Source of the DNA: Amycolatopsis sp. cg9
GTDB lineage: Bacteria > Actinomycetota > Actinomycetes > Mycobacteriales > Pseudonocardiaceae
Reading direction: 5' to 3'
Length of the DNA: 64,000 nt
Assembly (NCBI RefSeq): GCF_041346945.1
Contig: NZ_CP166850.1
Coordinates: forward strand, 1,984,001 to 2,048,000
In this document: positions 35,298-43,980 of the stretch, in pieces
How positions within the stretch are numbered: position 1 is the stretch's first letter
How the letters are laid out: each line of letters starts with the position of its first letter
The notes under the pieces: model-generated
The model's input: only the letters and a program-made list of their open reading frames with translations
What the model was told of the DNA's origin: nothing
The model's database searches: none
Program-made: the position numbers and the translations under genes

Positions 35298-36317
35298 CTA
35301 ACACCACACCGGGACGGCCGCCGCGAACTGCGGGACGAGCCGCGCGCCGAGGGTCGCCTTCATCTCCGTCATCTTCTTGCCGAACAGCACCGACGCCCGC
35401 CCGTTCGCGATCGCCCAGCGCACCGCCTCGCCGTAGAAGTGGAAGTACAGGTTGGGCCGGCCGCCGTCTTCCGGCGGCAGGGCGCCCCAGTGCCGGGCGA
35501 TCGGCAGGTCCGGGTGGTCGAGCAGGGTGGCCAGCGCGATCAGCCGCCCGGTGCCGGTGTCGCGGTACTCGATCACCGAGACGTCCGGCTGCCGCAGCAG
35601 CGCCGCCAGGTAGCCGGTGAAGTGCGGCAACGGCACGATCGGCACGTCGTGGTGCTTGCGCTCGTTGTACCGCAGCACCTCGGCGACGGCGACCGGGTCG
35701 GCGTCCGCCCCCGGCACGAACCGCACCTCGACCGACGGGTCGGCGTCGAAGGTCCGGAAGATCTTGCGCAGGTTCTGCTTCCGCTTACGAGCCAGCGAGT
35801 TCATCCAGTCGTCGCGGGAGCCGAACGCGGCGACGTCGAGCACCGCGATGTCCTCGGTCCGCCGCACCAGCCGGAACCGGCCGTCGACGGCGGGTACGCC
35901 CGGCTCGCCGACCTGCCGCACCAGCAGCCCGCGGAAACCGCGGCCGAGCTCGGCCCGCATGGCCGGGACGTACGCCTCGAGCAGCTGCGTGACACCGCCG
36001 TCGCCGCCCGCGTCGGCGAACCACCAGCCCGGCTGCGAACCCGCACCGGGGCCGCGGACGTCGAGACCGCCGAACCGGCCGCGGCCCGGGCCGGCGAACC
36101 GGTTCCGCCGCGTCCGGCCGGTGACCCACGCGGCGCTGACCACCCCGCGCGGTTCGGCGCCCTCGCGCAGCACGGTCACCGGTTGCGGGGTCCGCGCGGC
36201 CCAGGCCTGGGTGGCGAGCACCGGCCAGCTCCAGTCGGCGCGGAGCCCGGCCCGCGCGCGCAACGCCGTCCAGTACGCCGGTTCCGCGTCGTGGCGCGGG
36301 TCGAGCACGTCGATCAC
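35298..36317 (-). CDS. GNAT-fold acyltransferase paralogue A (Acetyltransf_6/FemAB-like)
   Basis: This 339-residue protein is the last gene of a five-gene coupled operon and one of four paralogues. It has the shared DPRHDAEPAYW opening. A central helix, RDDWMNSLARKRKQNLRKIFRTF, resembles the basic segment of Acetyltransf_6/BioF2-like GNAT proteins. The closing half reads LRQPDVSVIEYRDTGTGRLIA, LLDHPDLPIARHWGALPP and LYFHFYGEAVRWAIANGR. It differs most from the others at the C-terminus, which lacks the PRPVLGR ending. Related enzymes add amino-acyl or fatty acyl groups to envelope precursors; the true substrate is unknown. GTG overlaps the previous stop by four bases. Confidence 0.8.
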   Translation of the reverse strand: MIDVLDPRHDAEPAYWTALRARAGLRADWSWPVLATQAWAARTPQPVTVLREGAEPRGVVSAAWVTGRTRRNRFAGPGRGRFGGLDVRGPGAGSQPGWWFADAGGDGGVTQLLEAYVPAMRAELGRGFRGLLVRQVGEPGVPAVDGRFRLVRRTEDIAVLDVAAFGSRDDWMNSLARKRKQNLRKIFRTFDADPSVEVRFVPGADADPVAVAEVLRYNERKHHDVPIVPLPHFTGYLAALLRQPDVSVIEYRDTGTGRLIALATLLDHPDLPIARHWGALPPEDGGRPNLYFHFYGEAVRWAIANGRASVLFGKKMTEMKATLGARLVPQFAAAVPVWC

Positions 36318-37357
36318 CACCGCGTCACCGGCCTCGGCACGACCACGCCGGTCATCGGGCTCGGGCTGAACCCCAGCGACGCCTTGAGGTCGGTGACCCC
36401 GCGGCCCAGCGACAGGAACTTCCGGTGGTTCTCGATCATGTGCCGCACTCCCCGCACGACGACGTCGAAGTAGAGGTGTTTCGGCCGGCCGCCGTCCGGC
36501 GGCAGCGCGGCCCAGTGCTGGTGCAGCGGCATCACCGGGTGGTCGAGCAGGTCGGTGAAGGCGAGCAGGCGGCCCTCGGCGTCGTGGTAGGTCGTGGTGA
36601 CGACGTCGGGGCGGCGGACCAGCTCGCCGAGGTACTCGGCGGTGACCGGCCCGCGCTGGTCGAACTTCACCGGCCCCTTGGTCGCGCGGTGGGCCCGCAG
36701 CATCGCCGCCAGCTCTTCGGGGTCGAGGTCGTCCCGCGCGGTGCCCTCGCGGACGACCACCCCGGGGTCGGCGGCGATCTTGCGGATCTGGCCGCGCAGG
36801 CTCGAGCGCCGGTTGCGGCTCAGCGACGCGAGCCAGTCGTCGAGGTCGCCGAAGGTGTTCTCCAGCACCAAAGCGGGCTGGATGGGACGGACGAGCCGGC
36901 CGCGCCCGGCCACCAGCCCGGCGGTGTCCGGGGTGGCCGCGCGGTAGACCACGCCGAGGCAGCCCGGGCCGGTGCGCCGGCAGGCGGCCCGTTCGAACCG
37001 GCGCAGGATCTCGCGGCGCGCGGCGGCGTCGAGCGCTTCGGCGAACAGCCACGCCGGGTAGCACGACAGCCAGGCGTGCTGGACCTCCAGCCAGCGCGGC
37101 GTCCACCGCGCGACGCCGCCGACCGCGCCGGACTCGGCCGAGCCGCCGGGGTGGCACACCATCGCGAGCACGGCGGCGACCAGCTCTTCGCCGTCGCTGA
37201 CGACGGTGAGCAGGTACGGGCTGCGCGAGTACCGCGACTCCGTGCACAACAGGCCGTAGTCCCAGGTCAGCGGCGCCTGCTGGGCCTCGAGGAAGGCGGC
37301 CCAGCCGGCGGGTTCGGGATCGGTGCGCGGGTCGAGCACCCGGACGGTCCAGGTCAT
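36314..37357 (-). CDS. GNAT-fold acyltransferase paralogue B
   Basis: This 347-residue protein shares the operon's conserved pattern: DPRTDPEPAGWAAF at the start, LTWDYGLL, SCYPAWLF, GPGCLGVVYRA, DDWLASLSRNRRSSLRGQIRKI in the middle, LDPEELAAML, LVRRPDVVTTTYHDAEGRLLA, LLDHPVMPLHQHWAALPPDGG and a PRPV ending. The duplicated alpha/beta layout suggests two GNAT lobes, as in FemX. ATG overlaps the previous stop as ATGA. No signal peptide or membrane helix is seen, so it acts in the cytosol, probably on a lipid- or carrier-bound precursor at the membrane face (inference). Confidence 0.8.
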   Translation of the reverse strand: MTWTVRVLDPRTDPEPAGWAAFLEAQQAPLTWDYGLLCTESRYSRSPYLLTVVSDGEELVAAVLAMVCHPGGSAESGAVGGVARWTPRWLEVQHAWLSCYPAWLFAEALDAAARREILRRFERAACRRTGPGCLGVVYRAATPDTAGLVAGRGRLVRPIQPALVLENTFGDLDDWLASLSRNRRSSLRGQIRKIAADPGVVVREGTARDDLDPEELAAMLRAHRATKGPVKFDQRGPVTAEYLGELVRRPDVVTTTYHDAEGRLLAFTDLLDHPVMPLHQHWAALPPDGGRPKHLYFDVVVRGVRHMIENHRKFLSLGRGVTDLKASLGFSPSPMTGVVVPRPVTRW

Positions 37358-38412
37358 CGGCCCAGCACCGGCCTCGGCGCGGCCACCGAGAACAGGCTTC
37401 GCGTGCCGAAGCCCAGCGCCTGCTTCTCGGGCAGCATCGCGCGGCCCGCGGTCAGCTCCGGCCGTCCAGCGGCGATCATGTGGGCCACGCACCGGGCGTA
37501 GCAGTCGACATAGAGACCCTTCCGGCCACCGTCGGCGCTCGGGAGCGCGGCCCAGTGGTGCACCGCCGCGCCGTCCGGGTGGTCGATCATCGTGTTGAAG
37601 CCGAGCAGCCGGCCGTCGCCGGCGCGGTAGGTGCGGGTGACGACGTCCGGCCGCCGGACGAGCGCGTCGAGGTAGGCCGGCGCGATCGGGCTGCGGGTGT
37701 CCAGGTGCAGCCCGCCGACGCGCGACCGCTGGCCGCCGGCCCACGCGCGGTCGTCCTGCCGCGCGCGGTGGGCGTTGAGCAGCACGGCCAGCTCGTGCGG
37801 ATCGAGGTCGGTGCGCCCGGCCGCCGCTTCCGTGGCGACGTCCGGGTTCAGGTACCGGCGGACGTCCGGCGCGAGCGCCGCCGCCCATTCGTCCACAGTG
37901 GAATAGCGGTTGACCAGCACGGCGGCCGGGTCGATCTCGCGGCTGACCCGCGCCCGGCCTTCCAGTGCCGGGACCAGCTCGGGGTTCATCGCCCGGTAGA
38001 TCACGCCGAGCAGGCCGGGGCCGACGTACTCGCGCAGCGCGCGTTCGAACTGGCGGATCGCCGTGCGCCGGTCAGCGAAATCGTCGTCGAACACGCACGC
38101 CGGATAGCCGCTCAGCAGCGGGAGGTAGACCTCCGCCCAGCGCGGCCGGAACCGGCCACCCGACACCGGCCCGAACGTGCCCGCGCCCCAGCCCCGGCAC
38201 ACCATCACCGACAACGCACCGACGACCAGCGAGCCCTGCCGGACCACGGCGAGCACCGGCGGGTTCTTCGCCAGCCACGCCTCGCGGCGCAGCAGCTCGT
38301 AGTCCCACACCGGCGGCAGGCACCGCGCCCGGAACGCCGCCCAGCCTTCCGGCGGCGGGTCGACGCGGGGGTCGTGGACGTCCACTTGCGACACGGCGAC
38401 GACGGTCTTCAC
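37354..38412 (-). CDS. GNAT-fold acyltransferase paralogue C
   Basis: This 352-residue paralogue has DPRVDPPPEGWAAF, WDYELLRREAW, LSGYPACVF, GPGLLGVIYRAMNPEL, DEWAAALAPDVRRYL, DLDPHELAVLL, LVRRPDVVTRTYRAGDGRLLG and DHPDGAAVHHWAALPSADGG. The central basic RNRR helix seen in B and D is replaced by a much less basic APDVRRYLNPDVAT, so catalysis or substrate choice may differ. GTG start overlaps the stop of D (GTGA) and its stop overlaps the start of B (ATGA). Confidence 0.78.
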   Translation of the reverse strand: MKTVVAVSQVDVHDPRVDPPPEGWAAFRARCLPPVWDYELLRREAWLAKNPPVLAVVRQGSLVVGALSVMVCRGWGAGTFGPVSGGRFRPRWAEVYLPLLSGYPACVFDDDFADRRTAIRQFERALREYVGPGLLGVIYRAMNPELVPALEGRARVSREIDPAAVLVNRYSTVDEWAAALAPDVRRYLNPDVATEAAAGRTDLDPHELAVLLNAHRARQDDRAWAGGQRSRVGGLHLDTRSPIAPAYLDALVRRPDVVTRTYRAGDGRLLGFNTMIDHPDGAAVHHWAALPSADGGRKGLYVDCYARCVAHMIAAGRPELTAGRAMLPEKQALGFGTRSLFSVAAPRPVLGR

Positions 38413-39440
38413 CGGCCCAGCACCGGCCTCGGCACGGCGGCCGTGTAGACCGGCCGGGGCCGGAACCCCAGCTCCTGCTTCAGCTCGATCATGCCGCGGC
38501 CGGCGGACAGCTCCCGGGCTCCGCGCTTCGCGGTGAAGCGCACCGCCCGCACGTACGAGTCGAAGTACAGCCACTTCTTGCCGCCCGCGGCCGGCGGCAA
38601 CGCCGCCCAGTGCTGCAGGACGGGGGTGTCCGGGTGGTCGAGCATGGTCTGCACGGCGATCAGCTTCCCGCCGGTGTCGGCGTAGGTCAGGGTGTGCACG
38701 TCCGGCCGCCGGACGAACCGGTCGAGGAAGCCCGCCGACGGCATCGTGCGGGTGTCGAGCGCCAGCCGCCCGTACCGCTCGCGGTGCGCCTGGATCAGCC
38801 CGGCCAGTGCGGCGCCGTCGAGGTCGGTGCGGCCCGGTCCGCCGCGGATCACCAGGGAGGGGTCTTCGGCGAGCCGGCGCCGCTGCCGCCGCAACCCGGC
38901 CCGCCGCGACTTCGACAGCGACGCGATCCAGTCCTCTTCGGACTCGAACCGGTTTTCCAGCACCGCCACCGGGTCCACGCGCTTGACGAGCCGGCCGCGC
39001 CCGCCGAGGCCGGTGGCGAGGTCCTCGCCGAGCGCGCGGTGGACCACGCCGAGCAGGCCGGGGCCGAGGCGGCGGCCCAGTTCCCGCTCGAACCGCCGCA
39101 CCAGCGCCGCGCGGTCGGGCACCCCCGGGGCGAACGCGATGCCCGGGTAGCCGCTGAGCCACGGCTGGCAGACCTCGGCCCAGAACGGCCGCAGCAGTCG
39201 CTTCCCCGGCCGCGGCGCGAACCGCGGGGCCAGCCGGGGCCGGCAGACCAGCACGGACGCCGCGGCGACGAGGTCGTCCCCGTCGGCCGCGACGACCAGC
39301 AGCTGCGGGTTGCGGGCGCCCCAGGCTTCGAGGCCCATCACCCCGTAGTCCCACACCGGGTGCAGCCGCGCGGCCCGGGAGAACTCCGCCCAGCCCGCGG
39401 GCGCCGGGTCGGCGCGGGGATCGTGGAACGCGAACCTCAT
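38409..39440 (-). CDS. GNAT-fold acyltransferase paralogue D
   Basis: This 343-residue protein, first of the four paralogues, has DPRADPAPAGWAEF, WDYGVMGLEAW, LSGYPGIAF, GPGLLGVVHRAL, EDWIASLSKSRRAGLRRQRRRL, DLDGAALAGLI, FVRRPDVHTLTYADTGGKLIA, LDHPDTPVLQHWAALPP and a PRPVLGR ending shared with C. The strongly basic central helix fits the Acetyltransf_6 core. ATG overlaps the stop of the unknown upstream gene by four bases. Confidence 0.8.
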   Translation of the reverse strand: MRFAFHDPRADPAPAGWAEFSRAARLHPVWDYGVMGLEAWGARNPQLLVVAADGDDLVAAASVLVCRPRLAPRFAPRPGKRLLRPFWAEVCQPWLSGYPGIAFAPGVPDRAALVRRFERELGRRLGPGLLGVVHRALGEDLATGLGGRGRLVKRVDPVAVLENRFESEEDWIASLSKSRRAGLRRQRRRLAEDPSLVIRGGPGRTDLDGAALAGLIQAHRERYGRLALDTRTMPSAGFLDRFVRRPDVHTLTYADTGGKLIAVQTMLDHPDTPVLQHWAALPPAAGGKKWLYFDSYVRAVRFTAKRGARELSAGRGMIELKQELGFRPRPVYTAAVPRPVLGR

Positions 39441-40195
39441 GCCAGGACGACCGGGGTGCCGTGGCGCGGGCAGAACGCGATCTCGCCGGGTACCCCGCCG
39501 GCCGGGACGACGTCCACGAACCGCGGGGAAGCCTGGCGCAGCAACGTGAACGCGAGGCCGCCGGCCGTCTGCCGCGCGTAGACGTGCGGCCAGTCGAGGT
39601 GCCACCGCCCGCAGTCGCCCAGCGCGCCGAGGTACCCGAGCACCGGGTCGTGCAGCACGCCGTACGGACCGGCGTCCAGCGAGTCGAGTTCGCGGTGCGG
39701 CACGGCCTCGACGCGGTGGTCCTCGGTGAACGCCGCGATCGCCTTGTCGTCACCGACGGCGAGCACGCGCCGACCCCGGTTCAGCACGGCCGCGACCTCA
39801 CGCAGCACCGACGTGCTCGGCGCGTCCGGATCGGCGACGCAGCCCCGCACCCCCTTCGGCAGGTCGGCCGGCGGGCGCAGGTCGTCGGGTCCCAGCAGGA
39901 CGACCAAGCTGCCGGGACCGGGACGGCGGGCCGTCCGCAGGACCCGCCCGAGCCCGCGCGCCGGCTCGGGCCGCCGGGCGCCACCGGCGAGCGGCACGAG
40001 GTCGACCAGTTTGCGCACGGCTTCCGCGAGGGGTACCGCGCCGCCGTTCGTCCCGGTGCGCCCCGGCACCACGACCGGGTCCTCCCGGCCGTCGAGCGCC
40101 CAGTGTTCGCGGTAGAACGGCACCGTCGCGAACGCCGAGCGCACCGCCCGGACGTAGGCGGCACGCCACACGACCCCCGCCCCCAGATTCCACAT
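39437..40195 (-). CDS. Unknown 252-residue protein, first gene of the acyltransferase operon
   Basis: I do not recognise this gene with confidence. Its N-terminus, WRAAYVRAVRSAFATVPFYREHW, looks like the opening helix of PaaK-type CoA ligases. The end, RFVDVVPAGGVPGEIAFCPRHGTPVVLA, is reminiscent of the strand before their hinge. The ATP-binding Ser/Gly-rich motif of an adenylating enzyme is absent and the length is about half, so it may be a degenerate adenylate-forming relative or something unrelated. It has no membrane segment. It is coupled to paralogue D by ATGA and faces the divergent glycosyltransferase operon. Confidence 0.6.
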   Translation of the reverse strand: MWNLGAGVVWRAAYVRAVRSAFATVPFYREHWALDGREDPVVVPGRTGTNGGAVPLAEAVRKLVDLVPLAGGARRPEPARGLGRVLRTARRPGPGSLVVLLGPDDLRPPADLPKGVRGCVADPDAPSTSVLREVAAVLNRGRRVLAVGDDKAIAAFTEDHRVEAVPHRELDSLDAGPYGVLHDPVLGYLGALGDCGRWHLDWPHVYARQTAGGLAFTLLRQASPRFVDVVPAGGVPGEIAFCPRHGTPVVLA

Positions 40196-40468
40196 GGCCG
40201 GGGAGTCTGCGCCACCGACCGGCCCGCGGGGAAGGACTTGGCCGTCAGGTCACCCCAAATGCCGGATAGGTTACTACTTTGGTCTGGGTCTGAACGGTGG
40301 AATTCGTAGAACTACCGTCGCCGTTCCCCGATCCGTCTGCTTATAACTCCCGCCACACCGCAATCGGCAAGCGGTCTTACCGGATCCGGCTGGGGGATTC
40401 ATGATCACAATTCACACTGTCGGTGACCGCGCGGACACGAATTCGACACACCGACCTGAGCAGCACAG
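40196..40468. promoter_or_regulatory. 273-base divergent promoter region of the two envelope-cluster operons
   Basis: This region is clearly richer in A/T than its neighbours (for example 40250-40340 and 40390-40450) and contains no gene. Visible elements are a CCGGATCCGG palindrome at 40380-40389, GTAG-AA-CTAC around 40306, and several TA-rich -10-like boxes such as TATAAC. One shared regulatory region for both operons suggests joint control. Confidence 0.5.
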
Positions 40469-41479
40469 ATGACCACCCCTTTCCCGGGGCCGGCCCACAG
40501 TGGACTCACCGTAGTCATTCCGTGCTTCAACGAAGTCGAGAACGTCGAACCGTCCTATCGGGAAATAACCAACGAACTAGGCCACTATTCACTGGAACTG
40601 TTTTACGTCGATGACGGGAGCGTCGACGGAACGCTGGACAAGATCCGCGCGCTCGCGGCCGCGGACCCGCGCGTGCGGTACTTGTCCTTTTCCCGGAACT
40701 TCGGTTTCGAAGCGGCTTTCTCGGCCGGCTACCGCTACGCGTCGCAGCCGTGGGTCCTGCACGTCGACGCCGACCAGCAGTTCCCCGCCGCCGAGGCGGA
40801 GAAGCTCGTCGCGGCGGCCGAGCTGGGCAACGACGCGGTGTTCGGCGTCCGCACCAACCGCCAGGACCCGCGGCTGCGGCGGTGGGGCACGGCCGCGTTC
40901 CACTTCCTCGGCCGGCGCGTGCTGCGCATCGAGATCCCGCCGGGCGCCACGGCGTTCCGGCTGGTCCGCGCGGAACTGGCCCGCAAGATCGTCGACCTGC
41001 GGCTCGGCACGCCGTACTTCCTGGCCACGGTCCCCCGGCTGACCAGCCGGTACACCTGCGTCCAGGTCGCGCACCGGGCCCGCGAGCGCGGTGAGTCCAA
41101 AGTGGGCTTCGGGTTCCTGGCTTCGCACGCCATCGAACTCTTCGTCGGGTTCACCCGGCGGCTCACGACAGCGGCGTCCGCGACGGCGTTGCTGGCCGCG
41201 GGGATCGCGGTGCTCGCCGGCGGCGCGGCGGCGTTCGGCCTGCTCGGTGCCGGCGTCACGGCGACGCTGCTGTTCGCGCTGCTCGCGGTGCTCCTGCTGG
41301 TGGCGTCGCTGACCGTGCGCTACCTCGTCGTGGTCGGCGCGGGTCAGCCGCGACCGCGGCAGTTCTACGTCCGGGAAGCGAACGTCGTCGTCGACGCCGA
41401 GGACCGGCTCTTCACCCCGGCGGACCCGGCGGGTCCCCGGCTCATCGATGTGCAACTGGGGAAAGGCGTTTCGGCGTGA
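40469..41479 (+). CDS. GT2 glycosyltransferase, polyprenyl-phosphate type (DPM1/ArnC/GtrB-like)
   Basis: This 336-residue GT-A enzyme uses a nucleotide sugar and probably undecaprenyl or decaprenyl phosphate. Motifs: VVIPCFNEVENV, VDDGSVDGT, SFSRNFGFEAAFSAGYRYA, the metal-binding DADQQFP and an acceptor-side GATAFRLVRAEL. Two C-terminal TM helices (about 234-257 and 261-285) anchor it, as in GtrB. It would make a lipid-phosphate sugar on the cytosolic face. The first part (about 40540-40620) uses A/T-ending codons unlike the rest. It starts a five-gene operon; its stop overlaps the ATP-grasp start (GTGA). Confidence 0.88.
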   Translation: MTTPFPGPAHSGLTVVIPCFNEVENVEPSYREITNELGHYSLELFYVDDGSVDGTLDKIRALAAADPRVRYLSFSRNFGFEAAFSAGYRYASQPWVLHVDADQQFPAAEAEKLVAAAELGNDAVFGVRTNRQDPRLRRWGTAAFHFLGRRVLRIEIPPGATAFRLVRAELARKIVDLRLGTPYFLATVPRLTSRYTCVQVAHRARERGESKVGFGFLASHAIELFVGFTRRLTTAASATALLAAGIAVLAGGAAAFGLLGAGVTATLLFALLAVLLLVASLTVRYLVVVGAGQPRPRQFYVREANVVVDAEDRLFTPADPAGPRLIDVQLGKGVSA

Positions 41480-42717
41480 CGAGTTCGAAGAAGGACCCCG
41501 CGAGAACCCTGGTGATCCTGGGGGGCGCGGACGGTTCGGTCAGCACCTACGAGCGGGCGCGGGAGCTGGGGTTCCGCACGATCTGCGTCGACGTCCGGCC
41601 GGGCGCACCGGCGGTGGCGTACGCGGACGAGTTCCTGCAGGTCAGCGTGCGCGCACCGGAGCAGATCGCGGCGGCGCTGGAGGGCCGCCGCGACCTCGCG
41701 GGCGTGCTCTGCCCGGCCAGCGACGTCGGTCTGCCGGCCCTGGCGTGGCTGACCCGCCACTGGGACCTGCCCGATCCCCTGCCGCAGTACGCGGTGCAGG
41801 CGTCGACGGACAAGTCGGTGTTCCGCGCGCTGTGCGACCACCTGGGCCTGCCGAGCTACCGCAGCGTCGACGGCCGCCCGGGTCCGGAGCTGATCCACGC
41901 GGCCCAGCAGCTGCGCTTCCCCACGCTGGTCAAGCCGGTCGACTCCTCGGGCAGCCGCGGGGTCGTCTCCTGCCCGGGTCCGGGCCGGCTGACCCGGGCG
42001 TTCACCGAGTCGCTCGCGTTCTCGCCGTCCGGCCGCCTGGTCGTGGAGGAGCACCTCGACGGCTCGCACTTCACCATCGAGGCGCTCGTCGTCGACGGCC
42101 GGATCGTCTTCCACGCCGTGACCGAGCGGGTGCTCACGCCGCCGCCGTTCTTCGTGACGTCGTCGCACCTGCTGCCCGCCGAGCTGCCCGCCGACGTCGA
42201 GCTGAGCCTGATCGAAGCCCTCGACCAGATCTGCACCGAGCTCGGCTACCGGACCGGGCCGCTGACGCTCGACGCCGTGCTCGGCCGGGACGGACGGCTC
42301 TACCTCATCGAGATGGGCGCGCGGATGGGCGGCAACGGGCTCGCCGAAGCGATCGCGCACTGCCACGGCGCCGACCTGATCGCGGCCGGGATCGCCGCCG
42401 CCACCGGCGACGAGGTGCGGCTGGACCTGCACGAGCCGAAGCCGACGCTGGTGCACATCCTGGCGTCCGACCGCGGCGGTCACCTGTCGCGAGTGGACGG
42501 TGCCGACGACGTGCGCGCGATGCCGGGCCTGGTCGGGCTGCACCTGTTCGCCGACGAGGGCTCGTTCGTCCGGCCCTACGAGCAGGCGGGGCACAAGCTC
42601 GGGTACGTCGTGCTCACCGCCGGCTCGGTGCCGGAGCTGCTCACCGCGGAGAACGCCGTGCGCGGCACGCTGAAGTTCCTGCTGCACGACCAGGACATGG
42701 CGGTACCCCTGCCGTGA
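41476..42717 (+). CDS. ATP-grasp ligase
   Basis: This 413-residue enzyme has an N-terminal alpha/beta domain (VILGGADGSVSTYERARELG). The ATP-grasp core follows: TLVKPVDSSGSRGV binds ATP, VVEEHLDGSHFTIEALV holds the lid, and LYLIEMGARMGGNGLAEAIA holds the Mg2+-binding Glu and Asn. It resembles L-amino-acid ligase and PurK/biotin-carboxylase-like members that join a carboxylate to an amine through an acyl phosphate. In this operon it most likely forms an amide or dipeptide that decorates the glycoconjugate. It is coupled by GTGA overlaps at both ends. Confidence 0.88.
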   Translation: MTSSKKDPARTLVILGGADGSVSTYERARELGFRTICVDVRPGAPAVAYADEFLQVSVRAPEQIAAALEGRRDLAGVLCPASDVGLPALAWLTRHWDLPDPLPQYAVQASTDKSVFRALCDHLGLPSYRSVDGRPGPELIHAAQQLRFPTLVKPVDSSGSRGVVSCPGPGRLTRAFTESLAFSPSGRLVVEEHLDGSHFTIEALVVDGRIVFHAVTERVLTPPPFFVTSSHLLPAELPADVELSLIEALDQICTELGYRTGPLTLDAVLGRDGRLYLIEMGARMGGNGLAEAIAHCHGADLIAAGIAAATGDEVRLDLHEPKPTLVHILASDRGGHLSRVDGADDVRAMPGLVGLHLFADEGSFVRPYEQAGHKLGYVVLTAGSVPELLTAENAVRGTLKFLLHDQDMAVPLP

Positions 42718-43964
42718 CGGGCTCCTCGGTCACCACCGCACCGGCCGTGGCGGCGCCGCGGCCGGCGGTGGTGCTGCGCCTGCTCGCCGGCCGGGGCGTG
42801 TTCCGGCTGGCGGTCCAGGTGATGGGGCTGGTCCTGATCACGGCGTGGGGCGCCCGCGACTACGGGCGCTTCGCGAACGCACTCGGCTTGATGACCTGGC
42901 TCAACTTCGTGCCGGCCGCGGCGGAGAAATCCGCGTTGAAGAGCCTGCCGCGGCTGCACCGGACCCGGGACGCCGTCGCGGCGCTCGCGGTCCGGCTCGC
43001 CGCGGTGCCGGTGCTGGCGGTGCTGGCCGCGACGGCCGTCGCGCTGGTGGTGGCGCCGCGTTCCGACGCGGCGCTCTACCTGACGGCGGCGGCCTGGTCG
43101 ATCTCCGGCGGGCTGCTGATGACCGTGTCCGGGCTGCACCGGCTGCGCGACAAGTCCGCTTTGGACGCGCTGGCGTTCGCCGCGGGCTCGGTCGTGGTCG
43201 GCGTCGTGACGTGCGTGACGTGGGCGGTGCGCTGGCCTCCCGAGACGCACCTGGCGGTGCTGCTGGGCGGGCTCCTCGTCATCCTCGGCACTTCGGCCGC
43301 CCTGCTGCCGCGTCCGTGGCTGCGCGGGGGCGGGGTGCCGGGCCACCGGTTGCTGCCCGCGTTCGGCCGCAGCACCGTGCTGCTCGGCTTGACCGAGCTG
43401 CTCGACGTCATCTCGACGTCGGTCGTGTTCGCGGTGCTCGCGCTGTCCGGCCGGACCACCGACAGCGGCCCGTTCTACCTGGCGCTGCTGGTGTCCAGCG
43501 CGTTCTGCTCGCTGCTGTACTACCAGCTCAAGCTGCACCAGCCGGCGGCCTCGCGGCGAATGCGCGGCACGGGCGCGGCGGCCGGGCGGGCGCGGGCGGT
43601 TTCCCTGCTGCGGCTGGTCGAGCGAGCCGGGATCGCGGTGGTCGTCCTGCTCGGCGCGGGTCTCGCCATCCCCGGGACCCGCGCCTTGCTCACCGCCGAG
43701 GACGCGTACGTCGTCCTCGGGGTGCTCGTGCTGGTCGAGACGGCGCTGTACGCGACCGGGCTGTACGCGGGCTTCCTCATCGAAAACACCAACAGCAAGG
43801 TGCTGACGCTGACGTCCGGCACCGCCGTCGTCTCGCTCGTCGCCACCGCCGTCGGCGCGGCGCTGCTCGTCCCCGTCCTCGGACCGGTCGGCGGGTTCGC
43901 CGCGCTCGTCCTCGCGCTCGCGGTGAAGGCGGCCGTCCTGCGGCGCCTGGTCCGCCGGCACTGA
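42714..43964 (+). CDS. Wzx/MATE-like flippase (polysaccharide export family)
   Basis: This 416-residue polytopic protein has about 12 hydrophobic helices, starting with LAGRGVFRLAVQVMGLVLITAWGARDYGRFANALGLM, the typical opening of Wzx/MOP-superfamily flippases. A charged loop in the middle is followed by LFLIENTNSKVLTLTSGT-like C-terminal helices. It should move a lipid-linked sugar product from the inner to the outer leaflet. The start is GTG 42714 in a GTGA overlap; the longer frame to 41448 is a shadow of the ATP-grasp gene. Confidence 0.85.
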   Translation: MTGSSVTTAPAVAAPRPAVVLRLLAGRGVFRLAVQVMGLVLITAWGARDYGRFANALGLMTWLNFVPAAAEKSALKSLPRLHRTRDAVAALAVRLAAVPVLAVLAATAVALVVAPRSDAALYLTAAAWSISGGLLMTVSGLHRLRDKSALDALAFAAGSVVVGVVTCVTWAVRWPPETHLAVLLGGLLVILGTSAALLPRPWLRGGGVPGHRLLPAFGRSTVLLGLTELLDVISTSVVFAVLALSGRTTDSGPFYLALLVSSAFCSLLYYQLKLHQPAASRRMRGTGAAAGRARAVSLLRLVERAGIAVVVLLGAGLAIPGTRALLTAEDAYVVLGVLVLVETALYATGLYAGFLIENTNSKVLTLTSGTAVVSLVATAVGAALLVPVLGPVGGFAALVLALAVKAAVLRRLVRRH

Positions 43965-43980
43965 ACCACTGGGAGGAATC

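Noticed and set aside
40423..40614. A 63-codon frame overlapping the start of the GT2 gene
   Set aside because: It lies in another frame of the GT2 gene and promoter region and has no homology-like features.
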